Both the position numbers and the translations under genes were made by a program. A stretch of DNA of 64,000 nucleotides, from NCBI GenBank assembly GCA_903921785.1, contig CAIXRH010000199.1:1-64000 (forward strand), in the 5' to 3' direction. Below are positions 23,921 to 32,120 of the stretch, in pieces. Below the pieces are notes generated by a model. The model was given only the letters and a program-made list of their open reading frames with translations. It had not been told where the DNA came from and did no database searches. Position 1 is the stretch's first letter, and every line of letters begins with the position of its first letter. The stretch comes from an uncultured Pseudomonadota bacterium (GTDB lineage: Bacteria; Myxococcota_A; UBA796; SXON01).

Positions 23921-25726
23921 CTACGCCCCCGAGGGCGCGAGGTGGTCCCGGACGATGGCCTCGAAGGCGGCAGAGTCGAGCGTCTCGCGGTCGAGGAGGG
24001 CGGTGGCCACGGCGTCGAGCAGGCCGCGGTGTTCGCGGAGCAGCTCCCGGGCCTGCGCGTGCGCTTCGTCGAGGAGGCGACGCACCTCGGCGTCGATCCG
24101 CTCGGCGGTGGCCGACGAATACTCCGCCTCGAAGCGGCTGCGCCCGGTCGCATCCTCCAACGGGGTGCCCCAGGCCACGGGGCCGAGGGCGTCGCTCATG
24201 CCCGAGACGCAGACCATGTGCCGGGCGAGGCGGGTGGCGTTGCGCAGGTCGGCCTCGGCGCCCGACCACCGTTCGCCGTACACCTCCTCCTCGGCCGCGC
24301 GCCCCCCCATCAACAGGGCGAGCATCCCGAGGCGGTAGGCCGCGCTCTCGGCGTGGCGCTCCCGCGGCAGCGGCTGGGTGAGCCCCAGCGCGAAGCCGCG
24401 CGGGACGATGGTGATCTTGTCCACCGGGTCGCAATCGGGGACCAGCCGCGCCACCACCGCGTGGCCGGCCTCGTGGAACGCGGTGCGGCGGCGCTCTTCG
24501 GGAGAGACGACCAACGAGCGGCGCTCGGCGCCCATCGCCACCTTGTCCTTGGCGGTCTCCAGATCCGCTTGGGTGACCGTAGGCTTCTCCGCCCGCGCCG
24601 CCAGCAGCGCGGCCTCGTTCACCACGTTGGCGAGATCGGCGCCCGAGAACCCAGGGGTGCTCCGCGCGAGCCGCTCGAGGTCCACCTCTGGGGCGAGCGC
24701 CACCTTGCGGCCATGCACCCGGAGGATCTCCTGGCGCCCGCGAACATCGGGCGCGGGGACGATCACCCGACGATCGAAGCGGCCAGGGCGGAGGAGGGCG
24801 GGATCCAGCACGTCCGGCCGGTTGGTGGCGGCGATGAGCACGAGCGCGTCGGTGGGCTCAAAACCGTCCATCTCCACGAGGAGCTGGTTGAGCGTCTGGT
24901 CCCGCTCGTCGGTGCCGGTGGCGGCGTGGCCGCCGCGGTGCCGGCCGATCGCGTCGATCTCGTCGATGAAAACGATGCACGGCGAGCGCCGCCGGGCCTG
25001 CTCGAAGAGGTCACGCACCCGGGACGCGCCCACGCCCACGAACATCTCGATGAATTCAGAGCCGGAGATGCTGAAGAACGGGACGTCGGCCTCCCCCGCG
25101 ACGGCGCGCGCGAGGAGCGTCTTCCCGGACCCCGGCGAGCCCATCAGCAGCACGCCCTTGGGGATGCGCCCGCCCAGCCGCCCGAACCGGTGGGGGTCCT
25201 TCAAGAAGAGCACGATCTCCTTGAGCTCCTCCTTGGCTTCTTCACACCCCGCCACGTCCGCGAAGGTGACCTTGCGCGAGCGCTCCATCGCGAGCCGCGG
25301 TCGCGAGCGCCCGAAGTTGATCGCCCGGTTGTTCCCGACCTGCATCTGGCGGAACAAGAGCGCCATGACCAGCCCGAGCATCACCGTGGGCGCGACGAGC
25401 CCCGCGACCTCCAGCCAGGCGCCCTGCGAACGTTCGTACCGGGGCACGACGCCGTTCTGGGTGAACCAGCCGATGTAGTAGTCCGGCTGCTCGGGCCCGA
25501 TCGTGCTGATCTTGGTGCCATCCTTGAGCTCGGCCGTGATCGACGGGCCTTGGATGGTGATCGCCGCCACCTCGTGCCGCTCCACGTCGGCCACCAGCTC
25601 GGGCATGTCCACCGCCCGGATGCCCTTGGGCCGACCGAGGCCGCCTTGCAAGGTGGCGGCCACCAGGGCCACGAGGATCAGGAAGGTGAGCAGGATCCAG
25701 AGCTGACGGCGGCGCACCCTCCCCAT
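23921..25726 (-). CDS. ftsH: ATP-dependent zinc metalloprotease FtsH
   Basis: A 601-residue membrane AAA+ protease. Two transmembrane helices (about 10-26 and 105-127) flank a short periplasmic domain. The AAA module has Walker A GSPGSGKT, Walker [13 protein letters not shown], the pore-loop region [16 protein letters not shown] and the second region of homology RPGRFDRR. The zinc site is HEAGH, with a distal Glu/Asp helix. The C-terminus is shorter than in E. coli (644), ending HLAPSGA. It degrades membrane and regulatory proteins. It is the first gene of the operon; the 184 bases upstream hold short inverted repeats but no heat-shock site I can recognise. Confidence 0.97.
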   Translation of the reverse strand: MGRVRRRQLWILLTFLILVALVAATLQGGLGRPKGIRAVDMPELVADVERHEVAAITIQGPSITAELKDGTKISTIGPEQPDYYIGWFTQNGVVPRYERSQGAWLEVAGLVAPTVMLGLVMALLFRQMQVGNNRAINFGRSRPRLAMERSRKVTFADVAGCEEAKEELKEIVLFLKDPHRFGRLGGRIPKGVLLMGSPGSGKTLLARAVAGEADVPFFSISGSEFIEMFVGVGASRVRDLFEQARRRSPCIVFIDEIDAIGRHRGGHAATGTDERDQTLNQLLVEMDGFEPTDALVLIAATNRPDVLDPALLRPGRFDRRVIVPAPDVRGRQEILRVHGRKVALAPEVDLERLARSTPGFSGADLANVVNEAALLAARAEKPTVTQADLETAKDKVAMGAERRSLVVSPEERRRTAFHEAGHAVVARLVPDCDPVDKITIVPRGFALGLTQPLPRERHAESAAYRLGMLALLMGGRAAEEEVYGERWSGAEADLRNATRLARHMVCVSGMSDALGPVAWGTPLEDATGRSRFEAEYSSATAERIDAEVRRLLDEAHAQARELLREHRGLLDAVATALLDRETLDSAAFEAIVRDHLAPSGA

Positions 25727-25905
25727 CTAACCGCGAGGAGGGCGGGGCGGGGGCGTCCCGGTGGCGGGCGACGTGTTTCCCGGGCCGATCGCCCGGCGGC
25801 GCCGCGATCGCCACCGGACCCTGCTCGTGTCCGGACCGTGATCCGGCGATCGCCCAGATGGGAATTGATCCCAGCGGCCCGTCGGCCCGCGCCTTCGCCC
25901 GCGCG

Positions 25906-25926
25906 CCGGTTCAGCCCGACGACCGG
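25906..25926 (-). terminator. Hairpin enclosing the RNHCP stop codon
   Basis: CCGGT (25906-25910) pairs with ACCGG (25922-25926); the loop contains the complement of the TGA stop at 25911-25913. A five-base stem is weak alone, but it matches the pattern at other gene ends here. Confidence 0.25.
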
Positions 25927-26462
25927 ACCGAGAGCGCCCGTAGCGCCGCCGGCTCGTCGGGAATCGCCAGATCGTCGAGCACCCGGTTGAAGCGCTCCGC
26001 CCCGCAGGCGGCGCAGCGGTACCGGATTCGCGTCCCCTTGCCGCCCGGCTCGATCGCCTGGGGCACGAGGAGTCCACCGCAGCCAGCGGCCCGATCGCCA
26101 GGGACGACGTCCACATGCAGGGAATGCAGGCAGTGAGGACAGTGGTCGCGGGGCCGACGTCCCCCCGCGGGCACCTCGTGGCCACAGTGGGCGCAAGCGA
26201 AGGCTTCATCTCGGGCAATCGGATTTTTCCGGACCTGGGCGCCGTCGGTGCGTGCCAGGCAAGCACGCAGCAACCGCTTGCCGTCGAGCTCCGCCCAGTC
26301 CTCCGGAAGATCGGCGCCGCGCCGAACAGCTTCCGCCACCAACGCGGCGCGGAGGCCGCTCCCCGCACCATCGAGGAAGTCGCCGCCACGCTTGACCTCG
26401 CCGCGGCTCTCGGCGGTCAGCAGCTCGGCGACGGGATCGGGGACCTTGCTCGGCTCACGCAT
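25911..26462 (-). CDS. RNHCP-domain protein
   Basis: A 183-residue protein. Residues from about 85 to the end match the RNHCP domain: FACAHCGHEVPAG, the name-giving motif here read as RDHCPHCLHSLHVD, PGDRAAGCGG, then RYRCAACGAERFNRVLDD. The four CxxC-type cysteine pairs form zinc-ribbon-like elements. The first 80 residues are helical and charged. The domain's function is not established; nucleic-acid or protein binding is a guess. The start lies only 20 bases from the start of the divergent gene at 26483, so each promoter must overlap the other gene's beginning. Confidence 0.8.
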   Translation of the reverse strand: MREPSKVPDPVAELLTAESRGEVKRGGDFLDGAGSGLRAALVAEAVRRGADLPEDWAELDGKRLLRACLARTDGAQVRKNPIARDEAFACAHCGHEVPAGGRRPRDHCPHCLHSLHVDVVPGDRAAGCGGLLVPQAIEPGGKGTRIRYRCAACGAERFNRVLDDLAIPDEPAALRALSVRSSG

Positions 26463-26482
26463 CCGGGTGACGTACGCTGAAC

Positions 26483-28390
26483 GTGTTCGTCCTGCACCTC
26501 CTCGCCACCGCGCTCGCCGCGGAGCCGCCCCGGTTCGCGGGCGTCCCGATGCCGGTGGCGGAGCTGATCTGGCAGGTAGAAGTTCAGCGGCTGCCGCCCG
26601 CCTCGTTGTCGTCACTCTTCGCGGACGCCGACCCCGCCGTACGCGCCCGCGCCGTCCAGGCCGCCGGCCGCCTCCACGCCACCGCGGCGCTGCTCTCTGG
26701 CCCCGCCGCCGACGTGGACCCCACGGTTCGCGCCGCCGCCGCCGAAGCGCTGGGGTTTGGCACCGACACCGCCGAGTTACTCAGGGCCCGCCTCGGGAAT
26801 GAGACGGACCCGGCCGTCCGGACCGCGCTGTACGACGCGCTCGGTCGCATCGGCGTCGCGGAGGATGTCACCCGGGCGATCAACGGCCTGAGCACGGCGC
26901 AGTCCACCGCCGCCGCCAAGGCGCTCGGCCGCATGGGCATCCGCAAGGTGGAAGGAACCGGCGGCGAAGCTGCGGTCACCGCGCTGCTCGACACGCTCCG
27001 GTTCCCCGTGGGCGACACCCGCCGCGCCGCCGCCTGGGCGCTCTCCCGCACCGCCCTGGCGGGGCTCTCCCCTGCCCTCGCCGCCCGCCTCCGCGAGAGC
27101 GCGCTGCACGACGGCGATTCCCGCGTCCGCGCCTGGCTTGTCCGCGCCGCCGCGCCCGTGCTCGCCGATCCACACTTCCTCGCCCAGGCCGCCGGGGATG
27201 ATGCGGTCGAGGTCCGCCTCGCCGCGGTCCGGGCGATGCCGAAGAACGGGTGCGACGCGCCCTCCCTCGCGCGCCGCCTCCAGGACGACAGCGACTGGGT
27301 GCGCGCCGAGGCGGTCACCGCCGCGGCGACGTGCGTGGGCGTGGACATCGGGCCGGTGCGCGGCATGCTCACCCAGGGCCCGGCGGCGGTCCGTGCGGCG
27401 GCGCTCACGACGCTTGAAGCCCGCAAGGCGCTGCCGACGGCGCTCGCGGAGTACCAGGGGGAGGCGTGGCCGCTCCCGGTGCGGATCGCGGCGGTGGAGG
27501 CGATGAAGGAGCGGCCGAAGCTCTCCCGCCTCGCGTTGAGGAGCGCCGATCCCCGCATCCGCAGCGCCGCCACCGGCGCGCTGCTCTCCGGCGACGATCC
27601 GCCCCGCGCCAACGAGATCGCCGAGCTGCTCGGCTCGGCGGACGCGGTGATCGTCCAGGCCGCCGCCGACGCCGCGAAAGAACACCCGGACCCGGTCCTC
27701 GAGAAGCCGCTCCTCGCCTGCCTCGGCAAGAAGGAGGTGGACCGGGCCGTCGCGGTGAGCCTCGTCCGCGCGCTCGACGCGCTCTACGCCACCGGGCGGC
27801 TGCCCCAGCCAAACCCGGACGCGAAGGCGGCGATCCGTCGGTGGCTGGTGGTGCCCGAGCTCGAAGGCGCACGCACGCGCCTCGCGGCGATGCTCGGCAT
27901 TGAAGCTCCGGCGCTCAAACACCCGGATCGGACGCTGCCGTCGTTGGCGGAGGTCGCGAAGATCCGCAGCGCGCGGGTTTTCACCACCGAGGGTGAGCTG
28001 CGCATCGAGCTGCTCCCAGAGGTCGCGCCGCTCACCGTGTGGAACTTCGCGACGCTCGCCGAGAAAGGCTACTTCAACGGGCTCACCTTTCACCGGGTCG
28101 TCCCCGACTTCGTCATCCAGACGGGCGACCCGCGCGGCGACGGTTGGGGCGGCCCCGGCTACGAGATTCCCGATGAACTGAGCAACGAACCCTACACCGC
28201 GGGCGCGGTGGGGATGGCGCTCTCGGGGCCCGACACCGGGGGAAGCCAGTGGTTCATCACCACCGCCCCCCAGCCGCACCTGGACTTCGGGTACACCGTC
28301 TTCGGGCACCTCAGCAGCGGATTACGGGCGGCGCAGGCGGTGGATGTGGAGGACACGATCGAGAGGATCGTGATTGAGCGGCTGCCTTGA
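26483..28390 (+). CDS. HEAT-repeat protein fused to cyclophilin-type peptidyl-prolyl isomerase
   Basis: A 635-residue secreted protein starting at a GTG. A 12- to 13-residue signal without basic residues (MFVLHLLATALA) leads into about 440 residues of HEAT repeats: recurring helix pairs such as DADPAVRARAVQAAGRL, DVDPTVRAAAAEALG and DDSDWVRAEAVTAAA. The C-terminal cyclophilin domain (about 490-635) has TVWNFATLAEKGYFNGLTFH, FVIQTGDPRGDG and SGPDTGGSQWFIT. It should speed prolyl isomerisation in the periplasm, with the HEAT solenoid as a scaffold. It is divergent from the RNHCP gene with a 20-base gap. Similar fusions are known in other phyla. Confidence 0.88.
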   Translation: MFVLHLLATALAAEPPRFAGVPMPVAELIWQVEVQRLPPASLSSLFADADPAVRARAVQAAGRLHATAALLSGPAADVDPTVRAAAAEALGFGTDTAELLRARLGNETDPAVRTALYDALGRIGVAEDVTRAINGLSTAQSTAAAKALGRMGIRKVEGTGGEAAVTALLDTLRFPVGDTRRAAAWALSRTALAGLSPALAARLRESALHDGDSRVRAWLVRAAAPVLADPHFLAQAAGDDAVEVRLAAVRAMPKNGCDAPSLARRLQDDSDWVRAEAVTAAATCVGVDIGPVRGMLTQGPAAVRAAALTTLEARKALPTALAEYQGEAWPLPVRIAAVEAMKERPKLSRLALRSADPRIRSAATGALLSGDDPPRANEIAELLGSADAVIVQAAADAAKEHPDPVLEKPLLACLGKKEVDRAVAVSLVRALDALYATGRLPQPNPDAKAAIRRWLVVPELEGARTRLAAMLGIEAPALKHPDRTLPSLAEVAKIRSARVFTTEGELRIELLPEVAPLTVWNFATLAEKGYFNGLTFHRVVPDFVIQTGDPRGDGWGGPGYEIPDELSNEPYTAGAVGMALSGPDTGGSQWFITTAPQPHLDFGYTVFGHLSSGLRAAQAVDVEDTIERIVIERLP

Positions 28391-28440
28391 GAGGCTGGAG
28401 GCTGGAGGCCTGAGGCTTGAGGTCGGAAGCTTTGGCCGTA

Positions 28441-28466
28441 GAGCTAAGGTTTTAGCTTCGCTTTTT
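28441..28466 (+). terminator. Intrinsic terminator candidate after the HEAT-cyclophilin gene
   Basis: AGCTAA (28442-28447), loop GGTT, TTAGCT (28452-28457), then CGCTTTTT. It is one of the few hairpins here followed by a T-run. It lies in a locally AT-richer stretch (28391-28490) that also contains GGCTGGAGGCTGGAGGCCTG-type simple repetition. Confidence 0.5.
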
Positions 28467-28491
28467 GGGTCCCGCGACTCGCTGCGCTCGC

Positions 28492-28542
28492 CGCTCCCCA
28501 CCCCCACTCCCCAACCCCTCGCCCCCGGGTGGGGCGAGGGGC
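28492..28542. repeat. 51-bp REP-like repeat, copy 1
   Basis: Identical over 51 bases to 52028-52078. It contains CCCCTCGCCCC, loop CGGGT, GGGGCGAGGGG, a perfect 11-bp stem, preceded by CTCCCCACCCCCACTCCCCA. It lies between the convergent HEAT-cyclophilin and GT4 genes. Confidence 0.85.
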
Positions 28543-28556
28543 GCGCTCAGCGCGCC
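28540..28556 (-). terminator. Hairpin whose loop is the GT4 stop codon
   Basis: GGCGCGC (28540-28546), loop TCA (28547-28549), GCGCGCC (28550-28556). The three-base loop is exactly the complement of the GT4 TGA. The 7-bp stem is perfect; there is no T-run, but the REP-like stem follows directly. Confidence 0.4.
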
Positions 28557-29488
28557 AACGCCTCGGCGTAGACCGCCTCCGTGCCCGCGACCATCGCGGC
28601 GACGGAGAAACGCCGGGCATAGGCCTGGATTCGGAGCCGGTCGTCGTCGAGGGCAAGGCGGAGCGCGTGCTGCCAGGCGCCGAGGTCGTCGAGCGGGACG
28701 GGGTGGCCGACGTCGCCGAGGAGCTCCGGGATTCCCCCGACTTCGCTCGCCACCACCGGCACCCCGCGCGCCATCGCCTCGATGAGCACGCTGCCGGCCG
28801 CCTCCTCGCGGGAGGGCAGCACCACGGCGTGGGCGCGGGCGAACCAGGGCTCGAGATCGTCGACGGCGCCGAGGAAGCGGGCGCGGACGCCGAGCCTGGC
28901 CGCGCGAGCCTCCAGCGAGGGCCGGAGCGGGCCGTCCCCCGCGAAGACGAGCTCGCCCGGCATCCCCACGAACGCGTCGAGGAGGGCCGCCTGGCCCTTG
29001 TGGGCGACCAACGCCGCGGGGACGAGGTACTCGGGGATGGCGGTGTCGGGTCGGGGAAGCGGCGCCGGTGCGTCCGCGCCGTCGTACACCACCGAGACCC
29101 GCGGGACACCCGCGGCGCGGCAGAGCCCGGCCACGAACGCGGAGACCGCCACAGTGGACGCCGCCCGGCGGTACCGCCAGACGTTCGTGGGCGGGCGGTG
29201 GTTGCGCCGGTGCACCACGACGGGCACGCTCACCCCCAGCGAGGCGGTGTGCGCGTGGGAGCTATGAACCGCGACGAGGTCGTAGGCGGCCGCCCCCGCG
29301 CGGAGCAGGGGGAGGTTGCGGAGGTCGGAATTGGGGCGAAGCGGGACGTCTGGCGGGCGCACCCGGCGGGCGAGCTCCCCGCGCGGGGCGCCGGCCCAGC
29401 CGTCGCCGGGGCGCGCGCGGAGGAGCGCCGCCAGCTGCGCCTGCCCGCCCCGCCACTCCAACGCCGGGTCGACGTGGAGCACCTTCAC
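28547..29488 (-). CDS. Glycosyltransferase family 4
   Basis: A 313-residue GT-B glycosyltransferase. It starts at a GTG ([19 protein letters not shown]) that overlaps the DUF3108 stop as GTGA. The C-terminal nucleotide-sugar domain has ELVFAGDGPLRPSLEARAA, the VVLPSREEAAGSVLIEAMAR segment with its E(x7)E-type pattern, and GVPVVASEVGGIPEL. These features fit transfer of a sugar in glycan or LPS assembly. It is the last gene of the YgiQ-DUF3108-GT4 operon. Donor and acceptor are unknown. Confidence 0.85.
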   Translation of the reverse strand: MKVLHVDPALEWRGGQAQLAALLRARPGDGWAGAPRGELARRVRPPDVPLRPNSDLRNLPLLRAGAAAYDLVAVHSSHAHTASLGVSVPVVVHRRNHRPPTNVWRYRRAASTVAVSAFVAGLCRAAGVPRVSVVYDGADAPAPLPRPDTAIPEYLVPAALVAHKGQAALLDAFVGMPGELVFAGDGPLRPSLEARAARLGVRARFLGAVDDLEPWFARAHAVVLPSREEAAGSVLIEAMARGVPVVASEVGGIPELLGDVGHPVPLDDLGAWQHALRLALDDDRLRIQAYARRFSVAAMVAGTEAVYAEALAR

Positions 29489-30147
29489 GGCGCCTGACCC
29501 ACGAGCCGGACCGTCACGCCCCCCGCCTTGGTGGCGACCACCGCGCGCAGCGGGGTCCGCGCGTCGTCGGCCGAGAACCAGGCGGTGATGCGGTCGCGGA
29601 GCACGCCCTCCTCGCGGGTGCGCAGGTCGATGCGCCACGCCGCCACCCCGTCGACGAGCTCCGCCACCGGCACGCCGCACTCGATCGGCACCACCCGCTT
29701 CCCCGAGAAGACCTGCAGCGTCACAGCCGACGTCGCGGATCGCAGCCGCAAGACGGCCGAGAGCGGGTCCTCCACCCCGGGCACCGCCGCGTAGTCGTTG
29801 CTCCAGGTCCGCCAGCCCTCGGGGAACCACTGGTGCCGGTCGACGTGGATCCCGGACTCGCCAAAGCCCATCGCCTGGTCCTGCTGGAACCGGCCCTCAC
29901 GAAAACGGGTGACATACCGTCGGCTTCCGCCCTCGGTCCACTCGCTGCGCACCTCGTCGTCGATGGGGTAGAGCGGCGCCAGCCAGTCCGCCGACCGAGT
30001 GGTCAGCGTGGTCGTCCACCCCTCCCCGCTCCGGCGGGTCACCGCCGTCGCCGCGCCGGCCTCGATGCCCATCCACTCCGCGGCGTAGCGCAGGGTCTCG
30101 CCGTCGACCGGCGTCCACGCCCAGGCCGCGGCGACCAAGATCAGCAC
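29485..30147 (-). CDS. DUF3108-like exported protein
   Basis: A 220-residue protein. It starts at a GTG inside the end of the ygiQ-like gene ([11 protein letters not shown], a signal without basic residues), then [20 protein letters not shown], which matches the start of DUF3108 proteins, a beta-rich periplasmic family. Later segments include [31 protein letters not shown] and [17 protein letters not shown]. Its function is unknown; members often sit near envelope-biogenesis genes. It overlaps the GT4 start by four bases. Confidence 0.7.
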   Translation of the reverse strand: MLILVAAAWAWTPVDGETLRYAAEWMGIEAGAATAVTRRSGEGWTTTLTTRSADWLAPLYPIDDEVRSEWTEGGSRRYVTRFREGRFQQDQAMGFGESGIHVDRHQWFPEGWRTWSNDYAAVPGVEDPLSAVLRLRSATSAVTLQVFSGKRVVPIECGVPVAELVDGVAAWRIDLRTREEGVLRDRITAWFSADDARTPLRAVVATKAGGVTVRLVGQAP

Positions 30148-32060
30148 GCGGTCCCCGCGAGCCCCTCCCACCGTTCTTCGTCGAGGTCCTGACGGCTGGC
30201 CTTCTCCACCTGCATCCCCATCGCGCCCACCGTCGGCTCGTTCGGCCGCGCCCCCCGCTGCCAGTTCCCCCGGGACGGTCCCGGCGGCACGAGGCAGCCC
30301 GGCGCCGTCCCCACAAGGTCGGGGCGGTTCCAGGCGAAGAGCGCCTCCCGCACCGCCGGCCACTCCTCCTGCTTCCACCAGAACATCAACGCGCGCTGGC
30401 GCGCGCGTTCCTTGTGACCGCGCGCCACCGCGACCGGCACCTTGGTGTAGGGATCGATGCCCGTGTAGTACATCGCCGTGCTCAGGGTACCCGGCGTGGG
30501 CATGAACAGCTGCACCTGCCGACAGCGCAGCCCGTTGTCCTTCATGTAGCGCGCGAGCTCGATGGCCTCTTCGGGCCCGGTGCCCGGGTGCGCGCACTGG
30601 AAGTACGGAACCAGGAACTGCTTCTTCCCCGCCTTCTGTGACGCCTCCTGGAAGCGCTCCATGAAGTCGGCGAAGTGGGTGATCTCCGGCTTGCGCATGT
30701 GGTGAAGCGCCTTGGCGGAGACGTGCTCCGGCGCCGTCGTCAGCGATCCCGACACGTGATGGGTAGCGATCTCTTCGACCACCCCGGGCGCGAGCGCCGC
30801 GAGATCGTAGCGGAGGCCGGAGTTGACGAACACGCGCTTCACGCCGGGAAGCGTCCGCACTCGGCGGAGCAGCTTCACGAACGGGCCGTGATCGGTGCCG
30901 TAGTGTTTGCAGCGCACCGGATGGAGGCAGGAGACCCGCCGGCAGACGGCGTTCGCCGACGCGGACATACACCGCATGTGAAACATGTTCGCCGTCGGCC
31001 CGCCGAGGTCGGAGATGACCCCGTTGAACCCCTTCTGCTGGGTGAGCGAAACGACCTCTCGCTCCACGCTGCCGGCGCTTCGGCTCACCACGTCCTTGCC
31101 TTGGTGCAGCGTAAGCGCGCAGAACGAACACCCCCCGGAACAGCCGCGATTGATCGTGACGCTGCCGCGGATGCTCTCGAACGCGGGGACGGGCGCGCGG
31201 TACGCAGGGTGCGGCGCGTTGGAATACGGCAGCTCGTAGAGCCGGTCGAGCTCGGCGGTGCTCAGCGACCGCGCGGGCGGATTGCACCAGATCGCCCGAT
31301 CCCCGTGTGGTTGGACCAGCGCCTCCGCGCAGTGGGGGTTCGACTCGCGGTACATCAGCATCGTGAGCCGATTGAACGCCGCGGGATCGGCGACGCACTG
31401 CTCAAAGCTCGGCGCCTCCACGACCTTCATCTCCGGCCGAGGCGTCTTCATGCCGAGCGCCCACGCCGTGCCCGCGACGTCCCGGCACCCGGCGATCCCT
31501 TTGCCGGCACGGAGCCGCTCGGCGATCTCCACCACCGCCAGCTCGCCCATGCCGTGAACGAGGAGGTCCGCCTTCGCATCGAGGAGGATGCTGCGCCGGA
31601 GCCGGTCCTGCCAATAGTCGTAGTGGGCGAACCGTCGGAGCGAGGCCTCGACGCCGCCGAGCACCACCGGCACTCCCGGGTAGGCCTGCTTCACCCGGTT
31701 GGCGTACGCGATGCACGCCCGATCCGGGCGACGCCCCGCCTCGCCCCCCGGCGAGTACGCGTCGTCGTTACGAATGCGCCGCGACGCCGTGTAGTGGTTC
31801 ACCATCGAGTCCATCTGGCCCGCGGTCACCCCGAAGAACAACCGCGGCCGGCCGAGCACCCGGTAGGCGTCCGGGTCGTCCCAGTCGGGCTGCGCGATCA
31901 CCCCGACCGTGAAGCCGTGCGCCTCCAGCCAGCGGCCGATGAGCGCCACCCCGAAGGTGTTGTGATCCACGTAGGCATCGCCGGTGACGAGGATCACGTC
32001 GAGCTCGCCGCCCGCCTCCTCGGCGGTCATCGGCAGAAATCGAGCGTGGGGGTGCTTCAC
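30141..32060 (-). CDS. ygiQ: YgiQ-family radical SAM protein
   Basis: A 639-residue member of the YgiQ/UPF0313 family. The N-terminal cobalamin-binding-like region starts [17 protein letters not shown]. The radical SAM cluster is [17 protein letters not shown] (CxxxCxxC). Later family markers are [40 protein letters not shown] and [17 protein letters not shown]. The length is normal. The reaction is not established for this family. It overlaps the DUF3108 gene and is probably first in that operon. Confidence 0.93.
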   Translation of the reverse strand: MKHPHARFLPMTAEEAGGELDVILVTGDAYVDHNTFGVALIGRWLEAHGFTVGVIAQPDWDDPDAYRVLGRPRLFFGVTAGQMDSMVNHYTASRRIRNDDAYSPGGEAGRRPDRACIAYANRVKQAYPGVPVVLGGVEASLRRFAHYDYWQDRLRRSILLDAKADLLVHGMGELAVVEIAERLRAGKGIAGCRDVAGTAWALGMKTPRPEMKVVEAPSFEQCVADPAAFNRLTMLMYRESNPHCAEALVQPHGDRAIWCNPPARSLSTAELDRLYELPYSNAPHPAYRAPVPAFESIRGSVTINRGCSGGCSFCALTLHQGKDVVSRSAGSVEREVVSLTQQKGFNGVISDLGGPTANMFHMRCMSASANAVCRRVSCLHPVRCKHYGTDHGPFVKLLRRVRTLPGVKRVFVNSGLRYDLAALAPGVVEEIATHHVSGSLTTAPEHVSAKALHHMRKPEITHFADFMERFQEASQKAGKKQFLVPYFQCAHPGTGPEEAIELARYMKDNGLRCRQVQLFMPTPGTLSTAMYYTGIDPYTKVPVAVARGHKERARQRALMFWWKQEEWPAVREALFAWNRPDLVGTAPGCLVPPGPSRGNWQRGARPNEPTVGAMGMQVEKASRQDLDEERWEGLAGTAC

Positions 32061-32120
32061 CCCCTCCGGCTAACCCGGCCCGGGGCGCCAACTGGTGCCC
32101 CGAGTCACGCCCTGCCGCCT

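Noticed and set aside
21025-25726. Possible frameshift, because successive genes overlap or abut without gaps
   Set aside because: All junctions are ATGA, GTGA or TAGGTG overlaps with intact family termini on both sides, so this is translational coupling.
25727-25910. TGGGA-N5-TCCCA and other short inverted repeats upstream of ftsH as a possible heat-shock operator
   Set aside because: They do not match CIRCE or a sigma32-type promoter, and short stems are common at this GC content.
22718-25990. A 1090-codon plus-strand frame opposite folP and ftsH
   Set aside because: Arg/His/Pro-rich composition typical of antisense frames in GC-rich DNA; ftsH and folP on the other strand are unmistakable.
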